A DNA stretch of 64,000 bases from positions 211,176 to 275,175 of the forward strand of contig NZ_WTFT01000040.1 of the NCBI RefSeq assembly GCF_009861505.1, written 5' to 3'. Position numbers and translations under genes: made by a program. Below, piece after piece: positions 24,036-33,810 of the stretch. The notes under the pieces were generated by a model, which was not told the origin of the DNA, ran no database searches, and saw only the letters and a list, made by a program, of their open reading frames with translations. The DNA comes from Pseudomonas izuensis. GTDB lineage: Bacteria > Pseudomonadota > Gammaproteobacteria > Pseudomonadales > Pseudomonadaceae. Numbering within the stretch: position 1 is the first letter of the stretch; every line of letters begins with the position of its first letter.

Positions 24036-24518
24036 ATGGCTAAACAGAAGAAACACCCCACAGGGACCATCGCGCAAAATAAAAAGGCGCGACACGATTA
24101 CTTCATCGAACATCGGTTCGAGGCTGGTCTGGTCCTGGCCGGCTGGGAAGTAAAAAGTTTGCGGGCAAGCAAGCTGCAACTGGTTGACAGCTATGTACTG
24201 CTCAAGGACGGCGAAGCCTGGCTGCTCGGCAGCCACATCACGCCGCTGACGACGGCCAGTACCCACGTCATTGCCGATCCGACCCGCACCCGAAAATTGC
24301 TGCTCAACCGGCGCGAGCTGGAAAAGCTGGCCGCCGCCGTACAGCAGAAGGGTTACGCCTGCGTCTGCCTGTCCTGGTACTGGAGCAAGCACATGGTCAA
24401 GTGCGAGATCGCTCTGGGCAAGGGCAAGAAGGAATACGACAAGCGAGATACCGAGCGCGAACGCGACGCCGGCCGCGAGTTGCAGCGTGCGGTGCGGAAC
24501 AAGGGCAAAGAGGACTAA
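24036..24518 (+). CDS. smpB: SsrA-binding protein SmpB
   Basis: SmpB binds tmRNA and delivers it to stalled ribosomes for trans-translation. The 160-residue product starts [20 protein letters not shown] and has the OB-fold segments [27 protein letters not shown] and [13 protein letters not shown]. It ends in the basic tail [14 protein letters not shown] that enters the ribosomal A site path. A TATAAT box lies at 24021, 9 bases before the ATG region. Its partner ssrA is 9.3 kb downstream, beyond the lactate locus. Confidence 0.97.
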   Translation: MAKQKKHPTGTIAQNKKARHDYFIEHRFEAGLVLAGWEVKSLRASKLQLVDSYVLLKDGEAWLLGSHITPLTTASTHVIADPTRTRKLLLNRRELEKLAAAVQQKGYACVCLSWYWSKHMVKCEIALGKGKKEYDKRDTERERDAGRELQRAVRNKGKED

Positions 24519-24534
24519 CGTCGCTTCTTACCTC

Positions 24535-24596
24535 TTCGCGGGCAAGCCTCGCTCCCACAGACGCGCCCGTCTGTAGGAGCGAGGCTTGCCCGCGAA
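24535..24596. repeat. REPIN (two inverted REP units, 62 bp)
   Basis: The arm TTCGCGGGCAAGCCTCGCTC is repeated in inverse orientation around a short centre, with one T/C variation (cccacag against ctgtagg). It lies between the convergent smpB and lldR genes. Confidence 0.9.
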
Positions 24597-24620
24597 TGCT
24601 TCAACGCAACTCAAACTGAC

Positions 24621-25388
24621 TTACATCCCCTTGCGCCGCTCCGCCCGGGCCATGCGCTGTACTTCCTGACGCACCTCTTCCAGCACTTCCTGCACATACA
24701 GGATGTGACGGCTGGAGACTTCCCGCGCCTCCTCCGCCCGACCTTCGATAATCGCCAGATACAATTCCCGGTGCTGCGTGATCAGCATGTCACGGGTTTC
24801 AGTGCGCTGCTTGTACATGCCGCCAATGTTGGTCACCACATTGCGCTTGAGCAGGTCGAACAAGCCACGAATGGTGTGCAGCAGCACCGCGTTGTGACTG
24901 GCTTCGGCAATCGCCAGATGGAATTTCGCATCTGCCGCGCCCTCTTCCGCCCGACTGACTTCATCGTGTCGTGAGTAACAGTCCTGCAATTCGTTGAACG
25001 CCGCGGTCAGTCGCTCGCGATCAACATCCGTGGCGCGCAACGCCGCGTAATAAGCGCAGGATGCTTCCAGCGTGTGCCGAAACTCCAGCAAATCACGCTG
25101 GGCCTCGGGATTGCTTTCCAGCAATTGCAGCAGTGGATCGCTGAAGGTCGCGCCCAGCGATTCCACCACATAATTACCGCCGCCCTGGCGACTGACCAGC
25201 AAACCCTTGGCAACCAGTTTCTGAATCGCTTCGCGCAACGAAGGACGCGATACACCGAACTGCTCGGCCAATGCCCGCTCCGCCGGCAGGCGTTCACCCG
25301 CCTTCAGCGTGCCCTCGAGGATCATGCCCTCCAACTGCTCGACAATATCGTCAGACAAACGGCGCTGACGAATCTGATCAAAGCCCAT
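24621..25388 (-). CDS. lldR: Lactate-responsive GntR/FadR-family regulator LldR
   Basis: The 255-residue regulator has an N-terminal winged helix (LPAERALAEQFGVSRPSLRE) and a C-terminal all-helical FCD ligand domain with conserved Asp/His ligand positions (about 95-240). FadR-type LldR proteins repress lactate genes and are released by lactate. I chose the ATG at 25388 (MGFDQIRQRRLSDDIVEQL), with GGAG upstream. It is divergent from lldP, and a perfect 17-bp palindrome of FadR/LldR type lies in the shared region, supporting direct control of lldP-lldEFG-dld. Confidence 0.9.
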   Translation of the reverse strand: MGFDQIRQRRLSDDIVEQLEGMILEGTLKAGERLPAERALAEQFGVSRPSLREAIQKLVAKGLLVSRQGGGNYVVESLGATFSDPLLQLLESNPEAQRDLLEFRHTLEASCAYYAALRATDVDRERLTAAFNELQDCYSRHDEVSRAEEGAADAKFHLAIAEASHNAVLLHTIRGLFDLLKRNVVTNIGGMYKQRTETRDMLITQHRELYLAIIEGRAEEAREVSSRHILYVQEVLEEVRQEVQRMARAERRKGM

Positions 25389-25581
25389 AACTCGATTTCT
25401 CCACGACCCGACGGCTCGCCGGGGCTCTATTCTGGCCCATTCGCCGCACGTCGGCACCTGTCGGTGATCAATTACTCGCGCGCCCCGGAAGCCCCGATGG
25501 ATCACGCATTCGACAAAAGTTTTAGGGCGGCAAATTGACACACCGCCTACAAGGCTTTTACCCTAGCCAACAGCGATTGTA

Positions 25582-25598
25582 AATTGGTATTACCAATT
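25582..25598. promoter_or_regulatory. LldR-type operator
   Basis: AATTGGTATTACCAATT is a perfect 17-bp palindrome with the TGGT...ACCA core typical of GntR/FadR-family sites. It lies 53 bases upstream of the lldP start, in the lldR-lldP divergent region. Binding by LldR is inferred. Confidence 0.75.
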
Positions 25599-25650
25599 AT
25601 CCAAGAACGCTGATCAGTGCCTGACCAACAACAATTAGGGGCCACCCCAT

Positions 25651-27345
25651 ATGCAAACCTGGCAACAGCTCTACAGCCCTCTCGGCAGCCTCGGTTTATC
25701 CGCGCTCGCAGCCGTCATTCCCATCGTGTTTTTCTTTCTGGCCCTGGCCGTGTTCCGCCTAAAAGGGCACGTGGCCGGCAGCATTACCCTGGCCCTCTCG
25801 ATTCTGGTGGCAATCTTTGCCTTTCAGATGCCGGTGGACATGGCATTCGCCGCCGCCGGATATGGCTTCGCCTATGGCTTGTGGCCGATTGCCTGGATCA
25901 TCGTGGCGGCCGTGTTCCTCTACAAGCTGACGGTCAAGAGCGGCCAGTTCGAAGTGATCCGCAGCTCAGTGCTGTCGATTACCGACGACCAGCGCCTGCA
26001 GGTGCTGCTGATCGGTTTTTGCTTCGGCGCCTTCCTCGAAGGTGCAGCCGGCTTCGGTGCGCCGGTGGCGATTACCGCCGCACTGCTGGTAGGACTGGGC
26101 TTCAACCCGCTGTACGCCGCTGGCTTGTGCCTGATCGCGAACACGGCCCCCGTCGCGTTCGGCGCCTTGGGCATTCCGATCATCGTTGCCGGCCAAGTGA
26201 CCGGTATCGACGCATTCAAGATCGGCGCCATGGCCGGCCGCCAGCTGCCACTGCTGTCGCTGTTCGTACCGTTCTGGCTGGTGTTCATGATGGATGGCCT
26301 GCGCGGCGTCCGCGAGACCTGGCCTGCCGCACTGGTGGCCGGCTTGAGCTTTGCCGTGACCCAGTACTTCACCTCGAACTTCATTGGCCCGGAACTGCCA
26401 GACATCACGTCGGCCCTGGTCAGCCTGGTTTCCCTGACGCTGTTCCTGAAAATCTGGCAGCCGAAACGCGCCGCCGGCCAACACATCGTCGGTGCCGTCT
26501 CCGCTTCCGTCGTGAGTGCCAGCGCCGGTGGCTTCGGCCAGAAGCGCACCACAATGGCTTCGCCCTACAGCCTGGGGGAAATTTTCAAGGCCTGGTCGCC
26601 GTTTCTGATCCTCACCGTGCTGGTCACCATCTGGACCCTGAAACCGTTCAAGGCGATGTTTGCCGCCGGCGGTTCGATGTACAGCTGGGTGTTCAACTTC
26701 GCCATACCGCACTTGGACCAGATGGTGATCAAGGTTGCGCCGATTGTTGCCGCACCGACTGCCATTCCGGCGGTGTTCAAGCTTGATCCGATTTCCGCGA
26801 CCGGCACGGCGATTTTCTTCTCGGCGCTGATCTCGATGCTGATCCTGAAGATCAACATCAAAACTGGTCTGACCACTTTAAGAGAGACTTTCTACGAACT
26901 GCGCTGGCCGATTCTGTCCATCGGCATGGTGCTGGCCTTCGCCTTCGTCACCAACTACTCGGGCATGTCATCGACCATGGCCCTGGTGTTGGCAGCCACC
27001 GGCACAGCTTTCCCGTTCTTCTCGCCGTTCCTCGGTTGGCTGGGCGTGTTCCTGACCGGCTCTGATACCTCGTCCAATGCGCTGTTCAGCTCGTTGCAAG
27101 CGACCACTGCGCACCAGATCGGTGTCAATGACACCTTGCTGGTGGCGGCGAATACCAGCGGCGGGGTGACCGGCAAGATGATCTCGCCACAATCGATCGC
27201 CGTGGCCTGCGCCGCGACCGGCCTGGTGGGCAAGGAGTCGGATCTGTTCCGCTTCACGCTCAAGCACAGCCTGTTCTTCGCCACCATCGTCGGCCTGATC
27301 ACCCTGGCTCAGGCCTACTGGTTCACCGGCATGCTGGTGCACTGA
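25651..27345 (+). CDS. lldP: L-lactate permease
   Basis: LldP is a proton-coupled inner-membrane importer of lactate (and often glycolate). The 564-residue product has roughly 12-14 hydrophobic segments and the family landmarks [39 protein letters not shown] and the C-terminal [14 protein letters not shown]. The ATG at 25651 is preceded by AGGGG, part of which can pair with a CCCC just before the start. It is divergent from lldR and the first gene of the lactate-oxidising cluster. Confidence 0.96.
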   Translation: MQTWQQLYSPLGSLGLSALAAVIPIVFFFLALAVFRLKGHVAGSITLALSILVAIFAFQMPVDMAFAAAGYGFAYGLWPIAWIIVAAVFLYKLTVKSGQFEVIRSSVLSITDDQRLQVLLIGFCFGAFLEGAAGFGAPVAITAALLVGLGFNPLYAAGLCLIANTAPVAFGALGIPIIVAGQVTGIDAFKIGAMAGRQLPLLSLFVPFWLVFMMDGLRGVRETWPAALVAGLSFAVTQYFTSNFIGPELPDITSALVSLVSLTLFLKIWQPKRAAGQHIVGAVSASVVSASAGGFGQKRTTMASPYSLGEIFKAWSPFLILTVLVTIWTLKPFKAMFAAGGSMYSWVFNFAIPHLDQMVIKVAPIVAAPTAIPAVFKLDPISATGTAIFFSALISMLILKINIKTGLTTLRETFYELRWPILSIGMVLAFAFVTNYSGMSSTMALVLAATGTAFPFFSPFLGWLGVFLTGSDTSSNALFSSLQATTAHQIGVNDTLLVAANTSGGVTGKMISPQSIAVACAATGLVGKESDLFRFTLKHSLFFATIVGLITLAQAYWFTGMLVH

Positions 27346-27371
27346 GTCCTACAGCCAATCTGAAAAAAACC

Positions 27372-27396
27372 GACGCCGGACCACCACTCCGGCGTC
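27372..27396. terminator. Hairpin between lldP and lldE; T-run only on the minus strand
   Basis: GACGCCGGA, a 7-base loop and TCCGGCGTC form a perfect 9-bp stem 26 bases after lldP. On the plus strand it follows an A-run and has no T-run. On the minus strand it is followed by TTTTTTT. It may reduce or stabilise the lldP transcript, or terminate antisense RNA. Confidence 0.5.
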
Positions 27397-27490
27397 AGCA
27401 ATTCACACCTGGTCCGTAAGGCTGCTGAAAGCGTGCATCGCTATAGTCAGCAGCCTCAACGGACGGACAACCGGCCGAGAGACACGCCTG

Positions 27491-28315
27491 ATGAGCGAGC
27501 TTTTTTACAACGCCGTGCCGAATGCGACCCGCGTCGCCCCGCCACTGCCCGAGCCTCGGCAATACCCCAGCGAGAAACCGCAACGGGTGTACCTGTTCGG
27601 GACCTGCGTAGTGGATTTGTTCTACCCGGAAGCCGGAATGGACGCGATCCACTTGCTGGAGCGCGAAGGCATCCGTGTCGAGTACCCGCAAGGGCAAAGC
27701 TGCTGCGGGCAACCGGCCTACACCTCGGGTTACACCGAACAGGCCAGGACCGTCGCGCGCTCGCAACTGGCGCTGTTCGCCGGGGATTATCCAGTGGTGG
27801 TGCCGTCCGGCTCCTGCGCCGGCATGTTGCGCGAGCACTATGCCGATTTGTTCAAGGACGAGCCGGACACGTTGAAACAGGTTCAGGCACTGGCTGCCAG
27901 GACCTATGAACTCGCCGAGTTCTTGCTGTTTGTCTGCAAGGTGCAGCTCAAGGACAGCGGGGAACCGGTGAAGGTGGCGTTGCACACGTCGTGTTCGGCA
28001 CGCCGTGAAATGAACACCCACCTGCACGGGCGCGAGCTGTTGGCGCAGTTGAGCAACGTGGTGAGGGTCAATCACGATCACGAAAGTGAATGCTGTGGCT
28101 TCGGTGGGACATTCAGCGTCCGTATGCCGGACATTTCCGGGGCGATGGTCGCTGACAAGACCCGATCGTTGAAGGAATCCGGTGCGCACAAGGTGCTCAG
28201 TGCCGACTGCGGTTGCCTGATGAACATCAATGGCTCGCTGGAGAAACAGAAGGAAGCGTTGCGCGGCCAACACCTGGCCAGTTTCCTCTGGCAGCGAACC
28301 GGAGGCGCACAATGA
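27491..28315 (+). CDS. lldE: L-lactate oxidation complex subunit LldE (LutA/YkgE type)
   Basis: The 274-residue protein has two cysteine-rich CCG domains (CCGQPAYTSG near residue 70, CCGFGGTF near residue 200), as in heterodisulfide-reductase-like subunits. With LldF and LldG it forms the Fe-S L-lactate dehydrogenase (LldEFG/LutABC) that oxidises L-lactate to pyruvate with quinone reduction. Its TGA overlaps the lldF start (ATGA). The 145-base gap after lldP contains a hairpin. Confidence 0.92.
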   Translation: MSELFYNAVPNATRVAPPLPEPRQYPSEKPQRVYLFGTCVVDLFYPEAGMDAIHLLEREGIRVEYPQGQSCCGQPAYTSGYTEQARTVARSQLALFAGDYPVVVPSGSCAGMLREHYADLFKDEPDTLKQVQALAARTYELAEFLLFVCKVQLKDSGEPVKVALHTSCSARREMNTHLHGRELLAQLSNVVRVNHDHESECCGFGGTFSVRMPDISGAMVADKTRSLKESGAHKVLSADCGCLMNINGSLEKQKEALRGQHLASFLWQRTGGAQ

Positions 28316-29766
28316 ACGCCTCCACGATTATTCCTACGGTCGCCGTAGAAGAAGATTTCCGCACCCGGGCTCACGAGGCGCTGGGTGATGCGCAATTGCG
28401 AAACAACTTTCGCAAGGCGATGGATTCACTGATGACAAAACGGGCAACGGCTTTCAGCGATGCCCATGAAAGAGAACACCTGCGAGCGCTGGGCAATGCT
28501 GTCCGCGCCCGTGCGTTATCGAAGCTGCCCGACTTGCTCGAGCAACTTGAACAGAACCTGACCCGCAACGGTGTGACAGTGCACTGGGCGGAAACGGTGG
28601 ACGAAGCCAATGGCATCGTCCTCTCGATCATCCGCGCTCACGAGGGGCGGCAAGTGATCAAGGGCAAATCGATGGTCAGCGAAGAGATGGAGATGAACCA
28701 TGTCCTCGCTGAACAGGGCATTGAATGCCTGGAATCGGACATGGGCGAGTACATCGTCCAGCTCGACCACGAGAAGCCTTCACACATCATTATGCCGGCG
28801 ATCCACAAGAACGCCGGTCAGGTCGCGTCCTTGTTCCACGACAAACTTGGCGTGGAATACACCAAGGACGTTGACCAACTCATTCAGATCGGTCGCAGGG
28901 TCCTGCGGCAGAAATTCTTCGAAGCGGACATCGGCGTCTCCGGCGTCAACTTCGCCGTGGCCGAAACCGGCACCCTGCTGCTGGTGGAAAACGAAGGCAA
29001 CGGTCGCATGACGACCACAGTGCCACCGGTGCACATCGCTGTCACCGGTATCGAAAAAGTCGTGGAAAACCTGCGCGACGTGGTGCCGTTGTTGTCACTG
29101 CTGACCCGTTCGGCCCTGGGCATCCCGATCACCACCTACGTCAACATGATCTCCGGGCCGCGCAAGGAACATGAGCTCGACGGTCCGCAGGAAGTGCACC
29201 TGGTGTTGCTGGACAACGGCCGCAGCCAGGCATTTGCCGACAGCGAATTGCGCCAGACCCTGAACTGCATCCGCTGCGGCGCCTGTATGAATCATTGCCC
29301 GGTCTACACCCGAATCGGTGGCCATGCCTACGGCGAGGTCTACCCCGGCCCTATCGGAAAAATCATCACCCCGCACATGGTCGGCCTGGCGAAAGTTTCG
29401 GACCACCCTAGCGCCTCTTCACTATGCGGTGCCTGCGGTGAAGTGTGCCCGGTCAAGATTCCGATCCCTTCCCTGCTGCGGCGTCTGCGCGAAGAAAACG
29501 TCAAGGCACCCGATAGCCCGCATCAAGCGATGCGCGGCCAGGGCAGCAAGTACTCGCGCAAGGAACGGTTCATCTGGAATGCCTGGGCCAGGCTCAACAG
29601 TTCACCGACGCTGTATCGCCTATTCGGTTTCTTCGCCACGCGCCTGCGCGCACTCACGCCAAAAAATGTCGGGCCGTGGACGCAAAACCACAGCGCGCCG
29701 AAACCCGCCGCCCGTTCACTGCATGACATGGCTCGTGAGCATCTGGCCAAACAGGGAGATCGTTGA
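28312..29766 (+). CDS. lldF: L-lactate oxidation complex Fe-S subunit LldF (LutB/YkgF type)
   Basis: The 484-residue protein has an N-terminal LUD domain followed by two ferredoxin-type cluster motifs, CIRCGACMNHCPVY and CGACGEVCPVKIP (about residues 320-385). It is the electron-transfer core of the LldEFG complex. The ATG at 28312 overlaps the lldE stop, and its own stop overlaps the lldG start by one base, so the three subunits are translationally coupled. Confidence 0.93.
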   Translation: MNASTIIPTVAVEEDFRTRAHEALGDAQLRNNFRKAMDSLMTKRATAFSDAHEREHLRALGNAVRARALSKLPDLLEQLEQNLTRNGVTVHWAETVDEANGIVLSIIRAHEGRQVIKGKSMVSEEMEMNHVLAEQGIECLESDMGEYIVQLDHEKPSHIIMPAIHKNAGQVASLFHDKLGVEYTKDVDQLIQIGRRVLRQKFFEADIGVSGVNFAVAETGTLLLVENEGNGRMTTTVPPVHIAVTGIEKVVENLRDVVPLLSLLTRSALGIPITTYVNMISGPRKEHELDGPQEVHLVLLDNGRSQAFADSELRQTLNCIRCGACMNHCPVYTRIGGHAYGEVYPGPIGKIITPHMVGLAKVSDHPSASSLCGACGEVCPVKIPIPSLLRRLREENVKAPDSPHQAMRGQGSKYSRKERFIWNAWARLNSSPTLYRLFGFFATRLRALTPKNVGPWTQNHSAPKPAARSLHDMAREHLAKQGDR

Positions 29767-30437
29767 TGAGCGCCAAGCAAAACATCCTCGGCAAACTGCG
29801 CAAAAGTCTGACAGGTACCACACCTGTGGCCGACAACTTCGACGTCGGTCTGGTCACCGAGCCTTACACCTACACCCCGGAACAACGCATCCCGCAACTG
29901 CGCAAACTGATGGAGGCCGTGCACACGGAAATCCATCTGACCTCGGGTGAAGACTGGCCGGCCTTGCTGGCGAAACTGCTGCTGGATCGTCAGCTGCCGA
30001 GCCTGTTGATCGCACCGACGACACCTCACGGTCAATGCGTCACTCGGCACTGGGCGAAAAATCCGAACCTGCCGACACTCAAGGCCTACGATCGTCCGGT
30101 TGAAGAATGGAAAGCCGAGCTGTTCAACGACACCACGGCCAGCCTGACCTCTACCCTGGGCGCAATCGCGGCGACCGGTAGCCTGATTCTCTGGCCAACA
30201 CGGGAAGAACCGCGCTTGATGAGCCTGGTGCCACCGGTGCATTTCGCTTTGCTCAAGGCCAGCGAAATCCGCGATAACTTCTATCAGGTGCAGCAGGAAT
30301 ACGAATGGGCCCAGGGTATGCCGACCAACGCTTTGCTGGTGTCCGGCCCGTCGAAGACGGCCGATATCGAGCAGGTGCTGGCCTACGGCGCCCATGGCCC
30401 GAAGGATTTGGTGGTGTTGATCCTGGAGGACCAATGA
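29766..30437 (+). CDS. lldG: L-lactate oxidation complex subunit LldG (LutC/YkgG type)
   Basis: The 223-residue LUD-domain protein completes the LldEFG complex. It starts MSAKQNILGKLRKSLTG; family landmarks are the GAIAATGSLILW segment and the C-terminal ADIEQVLAYGAHGPKDLVV. I prefer the ATG at 29766 to the TTG one codon upstream. It overlaps dld by four bases (ATGA). Confidence 0.92.
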   Translation: MSAKQNILGKLRKSLTGTTPVADNFDVGLVTEPYTYTPEQRIPQLRKLMEAVHTEIHLTSGEDWPALLAKLLLDRQLPSLLIAPTTPHGQCVTRHWAKNPNLPTLKAYDRPVEEWKAELFNDTTASLTSTLGAIAATGSLILWPTREEPRLMSLVPPVHFALLKASEIRDNFYQVQQEYEWAQGMPTNALLVSGPSKTADIEQVLAYGAHGPKDLVVLILEDQ

Positions 30438-33244
30438 GTCTACCGGCCGCTTTCCTGCGCGATGCGCAGCAACTGATCCCCCGGGAACGTCGCTTCGACG
30501 ACCCGTTGTCGACGTTGGCGTTCGGCACCGACGCCAGTTTCTATCGCCTGATCCCGCAACTGGTGATCCGCGTCGAGTCTGAAGATGAAGTGGTGGCGCT
30601 GCTGCAACTGGCACAGCGCGATCAGGTTCCGGTGACCTTCCGCGCCGCCGGCACCAGCCTGTCCGGCCAGGCCATCAGCGACTCGGTGTTGATCGTCCTT
30701 GGGGATAACTGGAACGGTCGCGAGATCCGAGGCCAGGGCACACAAATTCGCCTGCAACCGGGCGTGATCGGCGCCCAGGCCAATGCCTGGCTGGCACCGT
30801 TCGGCCGCAAGATCGGCCCGGACCCGGCATCGATCAACGCCTGCAAAATCGGCGGCATCGTCGCTAACAATGCCAGCGGCATGTGCTGCGGCACCGCGCA
30901 AAACACCTATCACACCCTGGCCGGGATTCGTCTGGTACTGGCCGATGGCAGCCGTCTCGATACCGAAGATGCCGCCAGTGTCTCTGCGTTTCGGCAAAGC
31001 CATGCATCGCTGCTGGAACGTCTGGCGACACTGGGTCGCGAAACACGCGCCAACACCGAACTCGCTGCAAAAATTCGCCACAAATACCGCCTGAAAAACA
31101 CCACTGGCTTGTCTCTCAACGCCCTGGTGGATTACGACGAGCCTGTGGATATCTTGAGCCACTTACTGGTGGGCTCCGAAGGCACCTTGGGCTTCATCAG
31201 CGCAGTGACCTACGACACGGTGATCGACCACCCGAACAAGGCCTCGGCGCTGATCGTCTTCCCGAACGTGGAGACTTGCTGCAACGCCGTCACCGTGCTG
31301 AAAAACCAACCGGTGTCAGCCGTGGAACTGCTGGACCGCCGCAGCCTGCGCTCGGTGCAGAACAAACCCGGCATGCCCGCTTTCGTACAGCACCTGTCGA
31401 ACAATGCCTGCGCCTTGCTGATCGAATCCCGCGCGGCGTCGTCCACGTTGCTACAGGAACAACTGGCGCAGATCATGGCGTCACTGGCTTCGTTCCCAGT
31501 GGAGAAACAAGTCGACTTCACTGAAGACCCAACGGAAAACGCCCGCCTCTGGGCGATCCGCAAGGACACCTTCCCCGCCGTCGGCGCGGTGCGCAAGACC
31601 GGCACCACGGTGATCATCGAGGACGTGACCTTCCCGGTGGAACAACTGGCCATCGGCGTGAACCGCCTGATCGAGTTGTTCGACAAACATCACTACGACG
31701 AAGCGATTCTTTTCGGACACGCGCTGGAAGGCAATCTGCATTTCGTCTTCACCCAAGGCTTCAACAGCGCGGAAGAAATCGCACGCTACCAGGCGTTCAT
31801 GGACGACGTGGCACAGTTGGTGGCCGTGGAGTTTGGCGGTTCGCTCAAGGCTGAACACGGTACCGGGCGCAACATGGCACCGTTTGTCGAGCTGGAATGG
31901 GGCAGCGATGCCTATCAGTTGATGTGGCAACTCAAACGCCTGCTCGATCCCAACGGCATCCTCAACCCGGACGTGGTCCTCAGCGAGGATCCACAGATCC
32001 ATCTCAAGCACCTGAAACCACTGCCAGCCGCCGACGAGATTGTGGATAAGTGCATCGAATGCGGCTTCTGCGAACCGGTCTGCCCATCGAAGGGCCTGAC
32101 CCTGAGCCCGCGCCAGCGCATCGTGATCTGGCGGGACATCCAGGCGAAAAAACGCGCCGGGGTCGATACCCGAGACCTTGAAACCGCCTACGAATACCAG
32201 GGCATCGAAACCTGCGCCGCGACGGGTCTTTGTGCGCAACGCTGCCCGGTAGGAATTAACACCGGCGAGCTGGTGAAAAAGCTTCGCGGCCAGCACGCAA
32301 CCCATACGAAAACCGCCAACTGGATCGAAGGAAATTTCGCCACGGCGCTGCAAGGCGCGCGACTGACCCTACATGTGGCAAACGGTGCCCGGATGTTGCT
32401 GGGGGCACCGCGGCTGACAAAGCTTTCCGCTGCCGTGACCGGACTGTCCAAAGGGCAAATCCCGCAGTGGACCAACGCCATGCCGCAGCCTGAGCGGGCG
32501 ATCCGCTTCAGCCCGCCCGTGACGGACGAGCGACCGCGAGTGGTATACCTGGCCGCGTGCGTTTCACGCGCCATGGGCCCGGCTGCCGGCGACAAGGAAC
32601 AAATGTCGCTGTACGACAAAACTCGCGGACTGCTGGAAAAAGCCGGTTACCAAGTAGTCTTTCCGGACAATCTGGACAATCTCTGCTGCGGCCAGCCCTT
32701 CGCCTCCAAGGGCTACGCCGAACAGGCCGAGCACAAACGCCAGGAGCTGATCGGCGCACTGCTCCACGCCAGCCGTGGGGGCCTCGACCCCATCTACTGC
32801 GACACCAGCCCGTGCACCCTGCGTCTGGTTCAAGACCTGGGTGAAGCCCGCCTCGACCTGTACGACCCGGTGCGCTTCATTCGCACGCATCTGATGGATC
32901 GCCTGGAGTTCACCCCGCAGGAGGCACCGATTGCGGTGCACGTGACCTGCAGCACCCAACACCTGGGAGAAAGCCAGGCGCTGATCGATCTGGCGCGCAA
33001 GTGCAGCAAAAACGTGGTCATTCCCGAAGGTATTCACTGCTGCGGTTTCGCTGGCGACAAGGGTTTCACCACGCCGCAGTTGAACGCCCATTCGCTGCGC
33101 ACGCTCAAGGAGACGGTGCAGCATTGCAGCGAGGGAATATCCACCAGCCGTACTTGTGAGATCGGCCTGACACAACACGGCGGAATCGACTACCACGGGC
33201 TAGTCTATTTGGTGGACCGCGTTACCCAGGCCAGGGCGACCTGA
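30434..33244 (+). CDS. dld: FAD/Fe-S D-lactate dehydrogenase (Dld-II type)
   Basis: This 936-residue respiratory enzyme probably oxidises D-lactate to pyruvate. It has an N-terminal FAD-binding PCMH domain (FRAAGTSLSGQAISDSVL, about 65-85), an FAD-linked oxidase C-terminal domain (HALEGNLHFVFTQGF, GTGRNMAPFVELE), two ferredoxin motifs (CIECGFCEPVC near 539 and CAATGLCAQRC near 594), and a CCG half with LCCGQPFAS near 750 and CCGFAGDKG near 869. It is the last gene of the operon, overlapping lldG by four bases. D-lactate specificity comes from operon context and family, not from residues I could check. Confidence 0.87.
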   Translation: MSLPAAFLRDAQQLIPRERRFDDPLSTLAFGTDASFYRLIPQLVIRVESEDEVVALLQLAQRDQVPVTFRAAGTSLSGQAISDSVLIVLGDNWNGREIRGQGTQIRLQPGVIGAQANAWLAPFGRKIGPDPASINACKIGGIVANNASGMCCGTAQNTYHTLAGIRLVLADGSRLDTEDAASVSAFRQSHASLLERLATLGRETRANTELAAKIRHKYRLKNTTGLSLNALVDYDEPVDILSHLLVGSEGTLGFISAVTYDTVIDHPNKASALIVFPNVETCCNAVTVLKNQPVSAVELLDRRSLRSVQNKPGMPAFVQHLSNNACALLIESRAASSTLLQEQLAQIMASLASFPVEKQVDFTEDPTENARLWAIRKDTFPAVGAVRKTGTTVIIEDVTFPVEQLAIGVNRLIELFDKHHYDEAILFGHALEGNLHFVFTQGFNSAEEIARYQAFMDDVAQLVAVEFGGSLKAEHGTGRNMAPFVELEWGSDAYQLMWQLKRLLDPNGILNPDVVLSEDPQIHLKHLKPLPAADEIVDKCIECGFCEPVCPSKGLTLSPRQRIVIWRDIQAKKRAGVDTRDLETAYEYQGIETCAATGLCAQRCPVGINTGELVKKLRGQHATHTKTANWIEGNFATALQGARLTLHVANGARMLLGAPRLTKLSAAVTGLSKGQIPQWTNAMPQPERAIRFSPPVTDERPRVVYLAACVSRAMGPAAGDKEQMSLYDKTRGLLEKAGYQVVFPDNLDNLCCGQPFASKGYAEQAEHKRQELIGALLHASRGGLDPIYCDTSPCTLRLVQDLGEARLDLYDPVRFIRTHLMDRLEFTPQEAPIAVHVTCSTQHLGESQALIDLARKCSKNVVIPEGIHCCGFAGDKGFTTPQLNAHSLRTLKETVQHCSEGISTSRTCEIGLTQHGGIDYHGLVYLVDRVTQARAT

Positions 33245-33437
33245 TGACAAGGCCTCAAGGAAGACGCATTCAAGCGCCTGTTCAGTAGTTTCTTGCGGGT
33301 ATCAACACAGAAAAACAGAACCCTGACGTGTCGCCGCAGTCCACCGATCAAGTCCCGCCAATGCGGGGCCTTCCCAACACTCGGCAGCCCGTCCTGATGG
33401 TCAGCGATGCCTGGCCACTCAGTTCAAGGAGATACTC

Positions 33438-33713
33438 ATGAAACGTTCTGTACTGTTTGGTCTGTTCGTTACTGCCTCAATGCTGGCCTCCCCCTCGTTT
33501 GCCGCCGAAAAAGATCAATGCGCGCTCAATCTGAAAACCATCGAAAACGCAAAGGCACAGATTCCTCCCGAAATGACTGACCAGGTAGCAGACTCTGTCG
33601 AGAAAGCCCAAGCCGACCAGGCAAAAGGCACCAAACAAGGTATTGATGATTGCATTGCCGAGACCAACCAAACCATCCAGGACCTCAAGAACGCGAGCAA
33701 AGGCGGAAAGTAA
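33438..33713 (+). CDS. Small secreted/periplasmic protein of unknown function
   Basis: This 91-residue protein has a signal peptide (MKRSVLFGLFVTASMLASPSFA, cleavage likely after AFA/A) and a mature part of about 68 residues rich in Lys, Gln and Ala, with two Cys (DQCAL, DDCIAE) that could form a disulfide. A good ribosome site (AAGGAG) lies 7 bases before the ATG, and a UUCG-loop terminator follows, so it is an independent unit. I do not recognise a characterised family. Confidence 0.75.
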   Translation: MKRSVLFGLFVTASMLASPSFAAEKDQCALNLKTIENAKAQIPPEMTDQVADSVEKAQADQAKGTKQGIDDCIAETNQTIQDLKNASKGGK

Positions 33714-33723
33714 CTCTTGGCTC

Positions 33724-33747
33724 AAGGCCAACCTTCGGGTTGGCCTT
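33724..33747 (+). terminator. Terminator after the small secreted protein
   Basis: AAGGCCAACC, loop TTCG and GGTTGGCCTT form a perfect 10-bp stem with a UUCG tetraloop, starting 10 bases after the stop. Only a short CC(G) follows, so it may be partly Rho-assisted. Confidence 0.7.
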
Positions 33748-33810
33748 CCGGGCCACATTGACGTAGACTGTACAGGCTTGTTGCTCATTTGATTCACGAG
33801 CAATGAGTTC

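Noticed and set aside
25638-25648. GGGG-CCA-CCCC hairpin sequestering the lldP ribosome site as a riboswitch
   Set aside because: A 4-bp stem is too weak, and no larger aptamer-like structure was seen upstream.
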